Under the pieces are notes generated by a model. That model was given only the letters and a program-made list of their open reading frames with translations, was not told where the DNA came from and did no database searches. Positions 1-10,328 of a DNA stretch of 64,000 bases are shown piece by piece; positions within the stretch are counted from its first letter, which is position 1, and each line of letters starts with the position of its first letter. Origin of the DNA: Armigeres subalbatus (Eukaryota > Arthropoda > Insecta > Diptera > Culicidae); assembly GCF_024139115.2 (NCBI RefSeq), contig NC_085141.1, positions 71,899,481-71,963,480 of the forward strand, in the 5' to 3' direction. Position numbers and translations under genes: made by a program.

Positions 1-1075
1 TTAGAATAATCCGGATTAAGAACTCTCGAGCCAACTTTTAGAAGCACAGAGAGCACTCATCTCATCCTTTTCGCTTTCCACCGCTTCTTGACTATATACT
101 ATGCCGGGGCCACGCACTATAGCTCACTTGGTTTCTCCGACTTCTGCCACTGTGTTTGCTCAAGCACCGCACTAAAAATAGCCCGACGTCATTACTCGGC
201 TCTAGCCGCACGGAATTAGTGGCGGCAACCATCGCCACCCATCATAAACCCTTGGTTTGTTCATATCAACAGAAGCATTCGAGCTTCGATGATGGGCTGT
301 TCTCTGAACGAACATGTGTCAGAATCTCATTTGTGTACTGGACGATGATGCGATGGTGGAACGCCTCTCGTGTCAGAAAACATTTTACAAGCGGTTTCCT
401 TGTGCAGACCAGAAGGGTAGAAACACTTTTAAGGCACCACCCGTCAGCCAGCCACTTGATCAGGAAATGAGCGCGGAAAGTTCTCTGCTCAAGGATAGGA
501 TGTTATCGTTAGTGGCCTTCTTCGTGCATTGGTGGGCAGGAACAGTAACCGTCCTGGCAGGATATAAAGTATTACACAGCCACTCTACAAGCGCAATGCA
601 ATAGAAGGAAACACGCGATAGAAGCTTGTTTGTAATTATTTTTTATTGCATCACTGCAATAATATATCATAAATTGATACAATTAAGAAAAATATCGTAA
701 AAAAGCGTTAGAGTGTTTATGGAAATTGCCTAATAACTACTCGAGACATTGGAAATTGAGTCAAGTGCGAGGCGCTGAAAACGGCTTACTGTTTTGGTCA
801 AAACACGCATCTGAGTAGTTGCATTTAAGTGGTGAAATATAATAAAACAAATGGCAAATGGATACATCGAAGCTTTTTAGTGAAATAGCACTATCCATGA
901 AATTTTCAATATAACTAAAGCTACAAAGAAAAACTTTGATCCTAATAATAAGTGTTGCCGAATTGAGTGTATGGGTAATAATTTGTCGGTTTTTAGGCGA
1001 AAAAAGTGTCAAAATAATAGATAGGATGTAGGAAAAACCAAAATTTCCCACACTTTGATGAATCCTCTAACATTT
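1..1075. other. Unassigned sequence, no supported gene
   Basis: The overlapping open frames around 156-604 show no domain, no splice context and no start context that would make them convincing. From about 600 on the sequence is AT-rich. I see no repeat ends, target duplications or recognisable coding segment. It could be intergenic or intronic. Confidence 0.5.
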
Positions 1076-1140
1076 CAGCGAGGCAAAACGTCCTAGTGGG
1101 ACTAACCTACAATGTACAATGCGTCTCCACGCTACAAGTA
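1076..1140 (-). repeat. Fragment of the GAGGCAAAACG MITE family
   Basis: This stretch begins with GAGGCAAAACG and continues as the reverse complement of about 34185-34240, including the shared words CTAACCTA and GCGTCTCCACGC. It is therefore one end of the small element seen complete near 34110-34243. The other end is missing here. Confidence 0.55.
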
Positions 1141-1854
1141 CGTCCTACATTCTGATTGTCAGTTTTCGTGATGTTTGTTTGTCCGGCGGGCCGCCCTCCT
1201 ATGGACGCGTTGCGACTTCTGGTTCAATTGTTGTGGAGAGGGAGGAATCGGTAGAGATGATCTATTCTCTCGGATATCGGTACTGGACTATCCGTAATAA
1301 CACTTCATCGGTGATAACACTATCAATTTTCGGAATTCAGTAGTTTGAATATACAATTCGATCGGTGAAATAGAATCTTCATCAAACAGACTACAAAACG
1401 ATTTTGTACGGAATTCCAGTAAACTTTTTCGAACTTTCAGAGCCAATTCGAAAATTACCTGCAGATTGTCTCCAATCCTTTACGGAGAAAATTAGTAACT
1501 TTTTTCAACTGTTCAAGGATTTCCAAATTATTTATGTCGATCATGAAATAAGAGAAAAATCATATGGAATATACATATTAAAACAAACATTTTGAGAGTA
1601 GTTAAGTGTTGTGATAGGAAAAAAACCTGAGTTAGAACTTACAGATATTTATCAATAGAATTGTTTGAATATCTAGTAGCTTGCACATTCTGTATTAACA
1701 TTCTTTGCAAAAGAATATATTTTCAACGATTGCCTATTTTGCATTTCCCTGCTATGGTTTTTTTTTAGTTAGGTGTATAGGTATAGAATCGGGGGCAGCA
1801 GGGACTATGTCCAAGGGCTTGACGATCCCTCCCCAGGCCATCTGCGAGTTGTGG

Positions 1855-1998
1855 CGCCTGCCTAGGATGTGGTGGGGTTAGACAGTGGGCCCTGTTAAAC
1901 CTCTATAAAAAGCTGCATGTATCCGCAAGTAGGCTCCGCCAAAGCGACCGTGTGCCGCTCAAAGCGCACAACCCCAAGTCCTGGTGTTAGGTGGGACG
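1855..1998 (+). promoter_or_regulatory. 5' UTR block of family A shared with family B, with TATA-like motif
   Basis: About 145 bp upstream of the endonuclease frame match the reverse complement of about 42040-42186 in the unrelated-looking family B element at roughly 85-90% identity by eye. The best-conserved parts are CTAGGATGTGGTGGGGTT and a 29-bp run ending in AAAGCGCAC. CTATAAAA at 1903-1910 is also kept in both. It may be an internal promoter or a structured leader; that role is inference. Confidence 0.6.
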
Positions 1999-2041
1999 CT
2001 AAACAGCCCTGGCACGACGGCCCTCCGACGAGACAGGAGGT

Positions 2042-2653
2042 TTGCGCAGGCCCAATAAGCCGCCTTTAAAAACAACTATTACGAACGACATAGAAGATAA
2101 TACGACTCGATACAATCGGCAACGACCTAGGCGACGAATAAAGGATCACGATTGGAAGCTTGGAACATGGAACTGCAAGTCGCTACGCTTCGCAGGTTGC
2201 GACAGGATAATCTACGATGAATTACATCCCCGCAACTTCGATGTCGTAGCGCTGCAGGAAATCTGCTGGACAGGACAGAAAGTGTGGAAAAGTGGGCATC
2301 GAGCGGCTACCTTCTACCAAAGCTGTGGCACCACCAACGAGCTGGGAACCGGCTTCATAGTGCTGGGAAAGATGCGCCAACGCGTGATTGGGTGGCAGCC
2401 AATCAACGCAAGGATGTGCAAGCTGAGGATAATAGGCCGTTTCTTCAACTATAGCATCATCAACGTGCACTGCCCACACGAAGGGAGATCCGACGACGAG
2501 AAAGAAGCGTTCTATGCGCAGCTGGAGCAGACATACGATGGATGCCCACTGCGGGACGTCAAAATCGTCATCGGTGACATGAACGCTCAGGTAGGAAGGG
2601 AGGAAATGTATAGACCGGACCGGTATCGAACGACAACGGCCAACGATGCATAA
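2042..2653 (+). pseudogene. AP-type endonuclease domain of RTE-like element A1, frame broken
   Basis: A 203-codon open frame holds the first part of an exonuclease-endonuclease-phosphatase fold: GTWNCKSL near residue 41, the catalytic glutamate motif ALQEICW near residue 71, and the GDMNAQVG motif near residue 178. The domain nicks target DNA for target-primed reverse transcription. The frame is lost just after GDMNAQVG; the continuation, with NQIDHV, is readable in another frame at about 2648-2820. The SDH motif and surrounding residues seem to be deleted near 2815. The upstream start codon is uncertain because the real protein could begin elsewhere in the leader. Non-functional as it stands. 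Confidence 0.85.
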
Positions 2654-3248
2654 ACTTTGCAGCCTCCCGCGGAATGGTAGTCCGAAGCACTTTCTTCCCC
2701 CGCAAGAATATCCACAAGGCCACATGGAAATCACCTAATCAAGTAACGGAAAACCAAATCGACCACGTTCTAATCGACGGTAAATTCTTCTCTGACATCA
2801 CGAACGTACAACGTGATCAACACGCGTCGGAGTCGTCCGCCGCGGCTTAACATTGGGCGGCTACAAGACGGTAGACTAGCCCAAGACTACGCGCAGCAGC
2901 TGGAAGTGGCACTCCCAATGGAAGAGCAGCTAGGCGCAGCATCTCTTGAAGATGGCTGGAGAGATATCCGCCATTGGAAGCACCGCAACCGCTGCACTAG
3001 GCACGGTGGCTCCGGATCAGAGAAACGACTGGTATGACGGCGAATGTGAGCAGTTATTTGAGGAGAAGAATGCAGCATGGGCGAGATTGCTGCAACACCG
3101 CACGAGGGCGAACTAGCCACGATACAAACGGGCGCGGAACAGACAAAACTCGATTTTCCGGAGGAAAAAGCGCCAGCAGGAAGATCGAGACCGTGAAGAG
3201 ACGGAGGAACTGTACCGCGCTAATAACGCACGAAAGTTCTATGAGAAG

Positions 3249-4742
3249 TTGAACCGTTCACGTAAGGGCCACGTGCCACAGCCCGATATGTGTAAGGACA
3301 TAAACGGGAACCTTCTTACGAACGAGCGTGAGGTGATCCAAAGGTGGCGGCAGCACTACGAAGAGCACCTGAATGGCGATATGGCAGACAACAGTGGCGG
3401 TATGGTAATGAACCTAGGAGCACGCGCGCAGGACATGCGACTTCCGGCTCCGAATCTCCAGGAAATCCAGGAGGAGATCGGCCGGCTGAAAAACAACAAA
3501 GCCCCTGGAGTTGACCAACTTCCAGGAGAGCTGTTTAAACACGGTGGTGAAGCACTGGCTAGAGCGCTGCATTGGGTGATTACCAAGGTTTGGGAGGATG
3601 AGGTTCTGCCGCAGGAGTGGATGGAAGGTGTCGTGTGTCCCATCTATAAAAAGGGCGATAAGCTGGATTGTAGCAACTACCGCGCAATCACATTGCTGAA
3701 CGCCGCCTACAAGGTACTCTCCCAAAAATTATGCCGTCGACTAACACCAATTGCAAGAGAGTTCGTGGGACAGTACCAGGCGGGATTTATGGGAGAACGC
3801 TCTACCACTGACCAGGTGTTCGCCATACGTCAGGTATTGCAGAAATGCCGCGAATACAACGTGCCCACACATCATCTATTTATCGACTTCAAAGCCGCAT
3901 ATGATACAATCGATCGGGACCAGCTATGGCAGCTAATGCACGAAAACGGATTTCCGGATAAACTGATACGGTTGATCAAGGCGACGATGGATCGGGTGAT
4001 GTGCGTAGTTCGAGTTTCAGGGGCATTCTCGAGTCCCTTCGAAACCCGTAGAGGGTTACGTCAAGGTGATGGTCTTTCGTGTCTGCTATTCAACATCGCT
4101 TTGGAGGGAGTAATACGAAGGGCAGGGATTGACACGAGTGGTACGATTTTCACGAAGTCCGTCCAGTTATTTGGTTTCGCCGACGACATTGATATCATGG
4201 CACGTAACTTTGAGAGGATGGAGGAAGCCTACATCAGACTGAAAAGCGAAGCTAAACGGATTGGACTAGTCATCAACACGTCGAAGACGAAGTACATGAT
4301 AGGAAGAGGCTCAAGAGAGGTCAATGTGAGCCACCCACCACGAGTTTCTATCGGTGGTAACGAAATCGAGGTGGTTGAAGAATTCGTGTACTTGGGCTCA
4401 CTGGTGACCACCGATAACGATACCAGCAGAGAAATTCGGAGACGCATAGTGGCTGGAAATCGTACGTACTTTGGACTCCGCAAGACGCTCCGATCGAATA
4501 GAGTTCGCCGCCGTACCAAACTGACAATCTACAAAACGCTTATAAGACCGGTAGTTCTCTACGGACACGAGACCTGGACGATGCTCGTGGAGGACCAACG
4601 CGCACTGGGAGTTTTCGAAAGGAAAGTGTTGCGTACCATCTATGGTGGGTTGCAGATGGCGGACGTGGAGGAGGCGAATGAACCACGAGTTGCATCAGCT
4701 GTTGGGAGAACCATGCCAGAATGTCGGACAGTAATCCGGTGA
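3249..4742 (+). pseudogene. Reverse transcriptase region of RTE-like element A1
   Basis: This 497-codon open frame covers essentially the whole RT domain: KAPGVDQLPGELFK at about 84-97, the NYRAITLL block at 133-140, FIDFKAAYD at 211-219, the RRGLRQGDGLSCLLFN block at 267-282, and the catalytic FADD at 320-323. The downstream YLGS and LYGHETWTM blocks are also present. The enzyme would copy the element RNA at the nicked target. The linker upstream (about 3030-3250) is readable only in shifted frames, so the methionine at 3249 is probably not the true start. After the VLRTIYGG block the frame shifts, and about 45 bp present in copy A2 are missing; the C-terminus resumes at 4721. The RT core looks intact, but the full protein is not encoded. 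Confidence 0.9.
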
Positions 4743-4930
4743 AAATGGTTCTCGACAACAATCCGACGGGAACAAGAAGGCGAGGTGCACAGCGGGCAAG
4801 GTGGATCAATCAGGTGGAGGACGACTTGCGGACCCTCCGCAGACTGCGTGGTTGGCGAAGCGCAGCCATGAACCGAGCTGAATGGAGAAGTCTTTTATGT
4901 GCAGCACAGGCCACTCCGGCCTTAGTCTGA
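4721..4930 (+). pseudogene. C-terminal tail of the A1 RT protein in another frame
   Basis: The frame reads MSDSNPVKMVLDN and RRRGAQRARWINQVEDDL, then ends just before the A/T-rich tail. The same segment is continuous with the RT core in copy A2 (8496-9401), so this is the detached end of the same protein, separated by a deletion and frameshift near 4650-4720. Confidence 0.8.
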
Positions 4931-4957
4931 TGATAAATAAAAAATAGGTATAGAATC

Positions 4958-5826
4958 ACTAAACATGGTCTGAAATACATGAACATGTGTCTGATTTTAA
5001 ATTTAAGCATCATATGTGCTGATACGCTCACATGTGCTGATACTAAAATTGCAAAAAATGAATTGAGAACAATTTTACTATTCATCTGCTAATCAAATAA
5101 AATGTATATTATTACCCGAGATATCGATTATTTTACATTTAGAATATACTAACTATACGGCACTTGTGACAAATCTTCACAAATTAACATTACCAAATGA
5201 CCTGTGAAAGTTTCTATTTCTGAATACCGAACGTTCTGTTTAAAGTTGGTTAATATACTGTATAATATTTCAAGTGTTTATATTATAATATGCTCCATAC
5301 ATTACCAAAAACTAAATACGCACAGGGCATCGTTGCTGCTATTGCCGCGGATATTGTGGGAGTCCCAGGTATCCGGTTCAAGCTTTAGTTGGCAGTGGTG
5401 GCTCTTCTCGACCTTCTATTCACTGAGTAGTTAGTGCGAACAAGGGCGTTCTTGTGATGTTTTGCTGCACCTGTTGTGAAAATCTGGTACATCCCAAGAC
5501 CCCTGTACTTTCTGAAGACACCTTTCTTGCTTTAGAAGTGAATCCTTTTTTTTAGTACTAGCCTTCACAACAAAAAGGGCACCATTACGGAGCATAAGAT
5601 TTGATCAAATTATTCGCATAATACTTGACCAACACCCCCAGCTGGGTGAGGGGTAGAGGATGACACACACACACACGCATATGATTGAGATTTCTACAAT
5701 TCAAAATGCCATCAGGTAGCAATACTGTTTAAACTGTTGCATTAGGTAAACGAGAAAAGCAAAAACATGAAATTCGTTACAGTTACAAAACAAAACCAGT
5801 CTTTGCTTAAGTAGGGCATATTTCCC
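4958..5826. other. Unassigned AT-rich sequence
   Basis: No convincing coding segment. A short CA run lies at about 5661-5676. No paired inverted ends were recognised. Confidence 0.4.
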
Positions 5827-5837
5827 TCCTTACCCTT

Positions 5838-6066
5838 CTTCTTCTTCTTATTGGCATTACATCCCCACACTGGGACAGAGCCGCCTCGCAGCTTAGTGTT
5901 CATTAAGCACTTCCACAGTTATTAACTGCAAGGCTATCACGATGATACTTTTATGCCCAGGGAAGTCGAGACAATTTCCAATCCGAAAATTGCCTAGACC
6001 GGCACCGGGAACCGAACCCAGCCACCCTCAGCATGGTCTTGCTTTGTAGCCGCGCGTCTTACCGCG
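5838..6066 (-). mobile_element. Feilai-like tRNA-derived SINE, internally deleted
   Basis: On the minus strand this carries the B-box-like GGTTCGGTTCCC in the tRNA-related head, then the body, and ends in an AAG-repeat tail (seen as TTCTTCTTCTT on plus). An 11-bp target duplication, TCCTTACCCTT, sits at 5827-5837 and 6067-6077. Compared with the copies at 30572 and 36082 it lacks about 55-60 bp in the body (near 5933) and the first bases of the head. The family name Feilai rests on memory of the Aedes aegypti SINE. Confidence 0.85.
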
Positions 6067-6077
6067 TCCTTACCCTT

Positions 6078-6997
6078 ACATTTGTCATATCCCGTTTCGT
6101 GGAATACATGTACAACTCAAAATCTGCAAATTTTCAGAAACGAGGTTTTAAATGTTTGACTCGAAAAAAGAAATTTCAATATTTTACTGATTACATCCAG
6201 CTTTTTAACACTGTTGGAATTCATTAGTAGGGTTAACTCATTGTCTCATTGATGCTAAAGGATGCTAAAACCAAACCGTGTTAAAAAACCAAGGTGTATT
6301 TCGAATTTCACGAGTCTTTCACGAGGTAAAAATAGATTTGAGTTGCGTGGTTCAGCAAAAAAAACTTCGAAAAATCGATAAATTCATGGATATAAACTAT
6401 TCGAAAAATTGACAAATTTTGAAATATTCATATGTTTTGATAGTGAATTTCGACCTGGGTCTTTATCAGATGAAACTTTATACCACTTCCCGTGCTTTGC
6501 AAAAGTCAAAAACTTTTTTTTGTTTGTGTCAGTACTGCACGAAACCGTCGATATGCTCTCATCTGCTACTAACTCCCGGTGTAGCTGAAATCAGTCGTTT
6601 TAGGTGTAAAAGTCAATAGATATATATATATATATATATAGTCAATAGTCATGAATAGATCAGAAGATGCTGCTATCGTCAGTTTCATGCAATACCATCA
6701 CATGATGTTTTATGAATGTTTAATTAATTTTAGATAACAGCTTATTTCGAAGGCATTACGCTATGAGCTTCTGAATTGCTTCATATTTGGTTTTATCACC
6801 AACATCGGTTTGACATTTGTAGTACCGGTACTTTGGCTGCCAGGTCGAAGTAACCTAGATTTTAGTCACGCGAACAGGGATGACATTAGCAATCTTATAC
6901 TTTTGAACAGGCATTGCAATTTATCCCATCACTCGATCTTCTCAGCAAAGATACTGATGATATGCTGAAATATCGATCTTAGTTATCTATCTGCTCA
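6078..6997. other. Unassigned AT-rich sequence with a TA microsatellite
   Basis: Contains a (TA)n run at about 6620-6640. No gene or paired repeat ends recognised in the rest. Confidence 0.4.
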
Positions 6998-7001
6998 TTA
7001 A

Positions 7002-7222
7002 GGTCACTCCTGACGGAATCCAAGTTCCAAAGTGCTCGCGTTTTCGGGGGCACACCACTCGATTCAGAGGCGGCGCACAAATGTCATTTTTGTTGATTTA
7101 GCATTGCTGCGTCGCAGCATGCGTGAAATAATAAAAATGACAGTTGTGCGTTGCTTCTGTATCGAGTGGTGTGCCCCCGAAAACGCGAGCACTTTTTAAC
7201 TTGGATTGCGTCAGGAGTGACC
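7002..7222. mobile_element. Foldback MITE with TTAA target duplication, copy 1
   Basis: The element is flanked by TTAA on both sides (6998-7001 and 7223-7226). Its ends are inverted: GGTCACTCCTGACG at the left and its complement at the right. The inverted arms run for about 80 bp each and include GTGCTCGCGTTTTCGGGGG, so the RNA or single strand could fold into a long hairpin. No coding capacity. TTAA duplication suggests mobilisation by a piggyBac-type or other TTAA-specific transposase, which is inference. A second copy lies at 55681-55881. Confidence 0.85.
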
Positions 7223-7263
7223 TTAAACAAAGTGCAATCAGTTCAATCAAAGTTAATTGCCTA

Positions 7264-7345
7264 TTTCCGGGGATTAAACCACCCGACTTGGACGTTAAAT
7301 TACAATGTTATGAAAACTCATATGTGAATATGTACGTTATGTGGG
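7264..7345 (+). repeat. Fragment related to the 60.2-60.4 kb palindromic repeat
   Basis: GGATTAAACCACCCGACTT followed by AATGTTATGAAAACTCATATG matches, with an internal gap, the reverse complement of the right arm near 60336-60435. It is a shortened relative of that element. Confidence 0.6.
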
Positions 7346-7844
7346 AGATATTGATTTGGAAAATGTTTTGGAGGTAACCACTTTCCCTTCGATGGGACTC
7401 GAACCCATGACTACTGAATGAGCTCGAGATTCCCAAATTGGACGCATAGTCAAATCACTCGCAATCCATTTCTCAAGCCAATACTTCCACATGTGTATAG
7501 TACACGTCCACATTAGAGGAGCGTGAGTATTTAGAATGTCTGGCAGGCTATACACTCTTATTATTTTCGGTAGAGATCAATTATACATATTTTGAGCAAA
7601 ATCGAAGAACATTTTTTGTCGACTCTCTTCTTTTTTCATGGAATCTCTGAGGTACAATGTGCCCTCCTTATCCTAGAGGTAAGATGCGCGGCTATAAAAC
7701 AAGACCATACTGAGGGTGGCAGGGTTCGATTCCCGGTGCCGGTCTAGGCAATTTTTGGTTTGGAAATTGTCTCGACTTCCCTTCATCTTATTAGCCTCAT
7801 GATATACGAATGCAAAAATGGTCTAGGAAACCTCGCGGTTCATA

Positions 7845-8173
7845 CCCGAGCAGGAGAGATTGGCTCAATAATACCTAATTATGTTATTGATACCATACTC
7901 TGTTATGAACTAGCCCTGCATAAGAGGTAAAATACAAGGAATAGGAATAATACCAAAAATATGCACAATACTTAAGCCATAACATACTCTGTTATTAAAT
8001 TGAATTTCAATACCAAAAGCATAACCAATTATTATTCGTTTAGTATTGAAATACCTAAGCATGTTATCCCTCAGGTATTCTGCATATACGTTTTTGGTAC
8101 TATTTTTTGGTATTTTACCTCGCCTTGCAGTTCATACCAATTTCTGTTATCGAGGTATTCGCTCCTGCCCGGG
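7845..8173. mobile_element. 329-bp MITE with TA target duplication inside SINE1
   Basis: Terminal inverted repeats CCCGAGCAGGAG and its near complement CTCCTGCCCGGG are flanked by TA at 7843-7844 and 8174-8175. Removing the element restores the SINE body across the joint. The interior is AT-rich, with scattered AATACC and GGTATT words in partial inverted symmetry and no ORF. TA duplication fits a Tc1/mariner-type transposase in trans. Confidence 0.85.
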
Positions 8174-8195
8174 TAACTGTGGAAGTGCTGAATGA

Positions 8196-8227
<32 letters not shown>

Positions 8228-8495
8228 TTGGCATTACATCCCCACACTGGGACAGAGCCGCCTCGCAGCTTAGTGTTTATTAAGCACTTCCACAGTTGTT
8301 AACTGTGAGGTTTCTAAGCCAGGTTACCATTTTTGCATTCGTATATCATGAGGCTAACACGATGATACTTTTATGCCCAGGGAAGTCGAGGCAATTTCCA
8401 ATCCGAAAATTTCTTAGACCGGCACCGGGAATCGAACCCAGCCACCCTCAGCATGGTCTTGCTTTGTAGCCGCGCGTCTTATTATTATTATTTAT

Positions 8496-9401
8496 TCAGA
8501 TTAAGGCCGAAGTGGCCTGTGCGGTATATAAGAGTCTTCTCCATTCGGCTCGGTCCATGGCTACACGTCGCCAACCACGCAGTCTACGGAGGGTCCGCAA
8601 GTCATCTTCCACCTGATCGATCCACCTTGCCCGCTGCGCACCTCGCCTTCTTGTGCCCGTCGGATCGTTGTCGAGAACCATTTTCACCGGGTTACTGTCC
8701 GACATTCTGGCTACGTGCCCGGCCCATCGCAGTCGTCCGATTTTCGCGGTGTGAACGATGGATGGTTCTCCCAACAGCTGATGCAATTCGTGGTTCATTC
8801 GCCTCCTCCACGTACCGTCCGCCATCTGCGCCCCACCATAGATGGTACGCAGCACTTTCCTTTCGAAAACTCCAAGTGCGCGTTGGTCCTCCACGAGCAT
8901 CGTCCAGGTCTCGTGTCCGTAGAGGACTACCGGTCTAATTAGCGTTTTGTAGATTGTCAGTTTGGTACGGCGGCGAACTCTATTCGATCGGAGCGTCTTG
9001 CGGAGTCCAAAGTACGTACGATTTCCAGCCACTATGCGTCTCCGAATTTCTCTGCTGGTGTCATTTTCGGCAGTCACCAGTGAGCCCAAGTACACAAATT
9101 CTTCTACCACCTCGATTTCGTCACCACCAATGCAAACTCGCGGTGGGTGGCTCACATTGTCTTCTCTTGAACCTCTGCCTATCATGTACTTCGTCTTCGA
9201 CGTGTTGATGACTAGTCCGATCCGCTTAGCTTCCCTCTTCAGTCTGATGTAGGCTTCCTCCATCTTCTCAAAGTTACGTGCCATAATATCTATGTCGTCG
9301 GCGAAACCAAATAGCTGGACGGACTTATTGAAAATTGTACCACTCGTGTTAATCCCTGCTCTTCGTATTATCCTACCAAAGCGATGTTGAATAGCAAACA
9401 C
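8496..9401 (-). pseudogene. C-terminal half of RT domain and tail, element A2
   Basis: The frame contains FGFADDIDIMARN, with the catalytic FADD, then the YLGSLVT block, LYGHETWTM, VLRTIYGG and the full basic C-terminus with RRRGAQRARWIDQVEDDL. It is in a different frame from 9551-10063: about 150 bp between them hold a stop and at least one frameshift near 9380. The C-terminus here is complete and shows what A1 has lost near 4650-4720. Confidence 0.85.
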
Positions 9402-9550
9402 GAAAGACCATCACCTTGCCGTAACCCTCTGCGGGTTTCGAAGGGACTCGAGAATGCCCCTGAAACTCGAACTACGCACATCACCCGATCCATCGTCGCT
9501 TTGATCAACCGTGTCAGTTTATCCGGAAATCCGTGTTCGTGCATTAGCTG

Positions 9551-10063
9551 CTATAGCTGGTCCCGATCGATTGTATCATATGCGGCTTTGAAGTTGATCA
9601 ATAGATGATGTGTGGGCACGTTGTATTCGCGGCATTTCTGCAGTACTTGGCGAATGCCGAACACCTGGTCCGTGATGGAGCGTTCGTGGTACTGCCCCAC
9701 GAACTCCCTTGCAATTGGTGCTAGTCGACGGCATAAAATTTGGGAGAGTACCTTGTAGGCGGCGTTCAGCAATGTGATTGCGCGGTAGTTGCTACAATCC
9801 AGCTTATCGCCCTTTTTGTAGATGGGACACACGACACCTTCCATCCACTCCTGCGGCAAAACTTCCTCCTCCCAAATCTTGGTAATGACCCAGTGCAGCG
9901 CTCTAGCCAGTGCCTCACCACCGTGTTTAAATAGCTCTCCTGGTAGTTGGTCAACCCCAGGGGCTTTGTTGTTCTTCAGCCGGCCAATCTCCTCCTGGAT
10001 TTCCTGGAGATCCGGAGCCGGTAGAATTATGTCCTGCGCGCGTTCTCCCAGGTCCATCATCAT
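9551..10063 (-). pseudogene. N-terminal half of RT domain, element A2
   Basis: The frame reads from near the QEIQEEIGRLKNNKAPGVDQ block through YRAITLLNAAYKVLSQ to NFKAAYDTIDRDQL. It then stops because the following tryptophan codon has become TAG, compared with A1. A short deletion removes residues between GQY and ERS that A1 keeps (QAGFMG). It belongs to the same protein as 8496-9401. Confidence 0.85.
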
Positions 10064-10218
10064 ACCGCCATCTTCATCTTACCTCACGGCTAAGGAGGGC
10101 CCACAGGATGAACACTGTATGCTTATAAGCAGCAAGGCGGAAATGTCCCAATGTAATGCCCATAAGAAGAGTAAGAAGAAGAAGGTACAATGTGTACAAA
10201 AAGACCAAGCGTAAATGT

Positions 10219-10322
10219 AACATTGCCTGCAGCGACCCAGACCCAGACCTAAGCGATTTCATCGCCGCGACGGCGACAACTAGTCGCCGCGATTCTATCG
10301 TTGGGTCGCTACAGGCAATGTT
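10219..10322. repeat. Short GC-rich palindromic element
   Basis: AACATTGCCTGCAGCGACCCA at 10219-10239 is inverted almost exactly at 10302-10322. The interior is rich in GCGACGGCGAC-like words. It directly abuts the next element. Similar CGACAGAATCGC wording occurs at about 12700-12765, so it may be one end of a wider family. Confidence 0.6.
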
Positions 10323-10328
10323 TCATTT

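Larger units (their letters stand above)
1791..4943 (+). mobile_element. RTE-like non-LTR retrotransposon, family A, copy 1 (A1)
   Basis: A 14-bp direct repeat (ATAGGTATAGAATC) at 1777-1790 and 4944-4957 brackets this segment exactly, as expected for target-primed insertion of a complete copy. The element runs from a G-rich 5' end through an AP-type endonuclease and a reverse transcriptase to a short A/T-rich tail (GATAAATAAAAA) with no LTRs. There is no separate gag-like ORF, and the total is about 3.15 kb, which fits the compact RTE type. JAM1 is a described RTE element of Aedes aegypti, but I cannot confirm that name here. Frame breaks and internal deletions make this copy dead. A second, 5'-truncated copy lies at 8482-10076. 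Confidence 0.88.
8482..10076 (-). mobile_element. RTE-like family A, 5'-truncated copy 2 (A2), inserted in SINE2
   Basis: The 3' tail on the minus strand is AATAAATAATAATAAT-like, adjoining TCTTA at 8477-8481; the same five bases recur at 10077-10081 where the SINE head resumes. The copy begins on the minus strand just before the GGCGGTATG block that lies at about 3396 in A1, so the leader, the endonuclease and the start of the RT frame are missing. 5' truncation is usual for non-LTR insertions. Confidence 0.85.
8198..10107 (-). mobile_element. Feilai-like SINE (SINE2), inserted in SINE1 and split by RTE copy A2
   Basis: Starting from a long TTC run (the AAG tail on the minus strand) at 8198, the SINE body runs to 8481 and the tRNA-like head ends at about 10082-10107 (CACGGCTAAGGAGGGCCC on plus). 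The 6-bp repeat ATGAAC at 8192-8197 and 10108-10113 is its target duplication within SINE1. The interruption at 8482-10076 is the family A element. Confidence 0.82.
7662..10183 (+). mobile_element. Feilai-like SINE (SINE1), split into three parts by later insertions
   Basis: The head begins at 7662 (CCCTCCTTATCCTAGAGG), with B box GGTTCGATTCC at 7723-7733. The body runs to 7844, resumes at 8174-8197, and the diverged 3' end is at 10108-10183, finishing in an AAG-rich tail. The 11-bp target duplication GGTACAATGTG at 7651-7661 and 10184-10194 proves that these pieces are one insertion. The interior holds a TA-MITE (7845-8173) and a second SINE (8198-10107). The sequence divergence from the others fits its being the oldest layer. 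Confidence 0.85.

Noticed and set aside
2222..2734. Minus-strand 170-codon frame opposite the endonuclease
   Set aside because: Shadow of the family A endonuclease; no domain, wrong strand.
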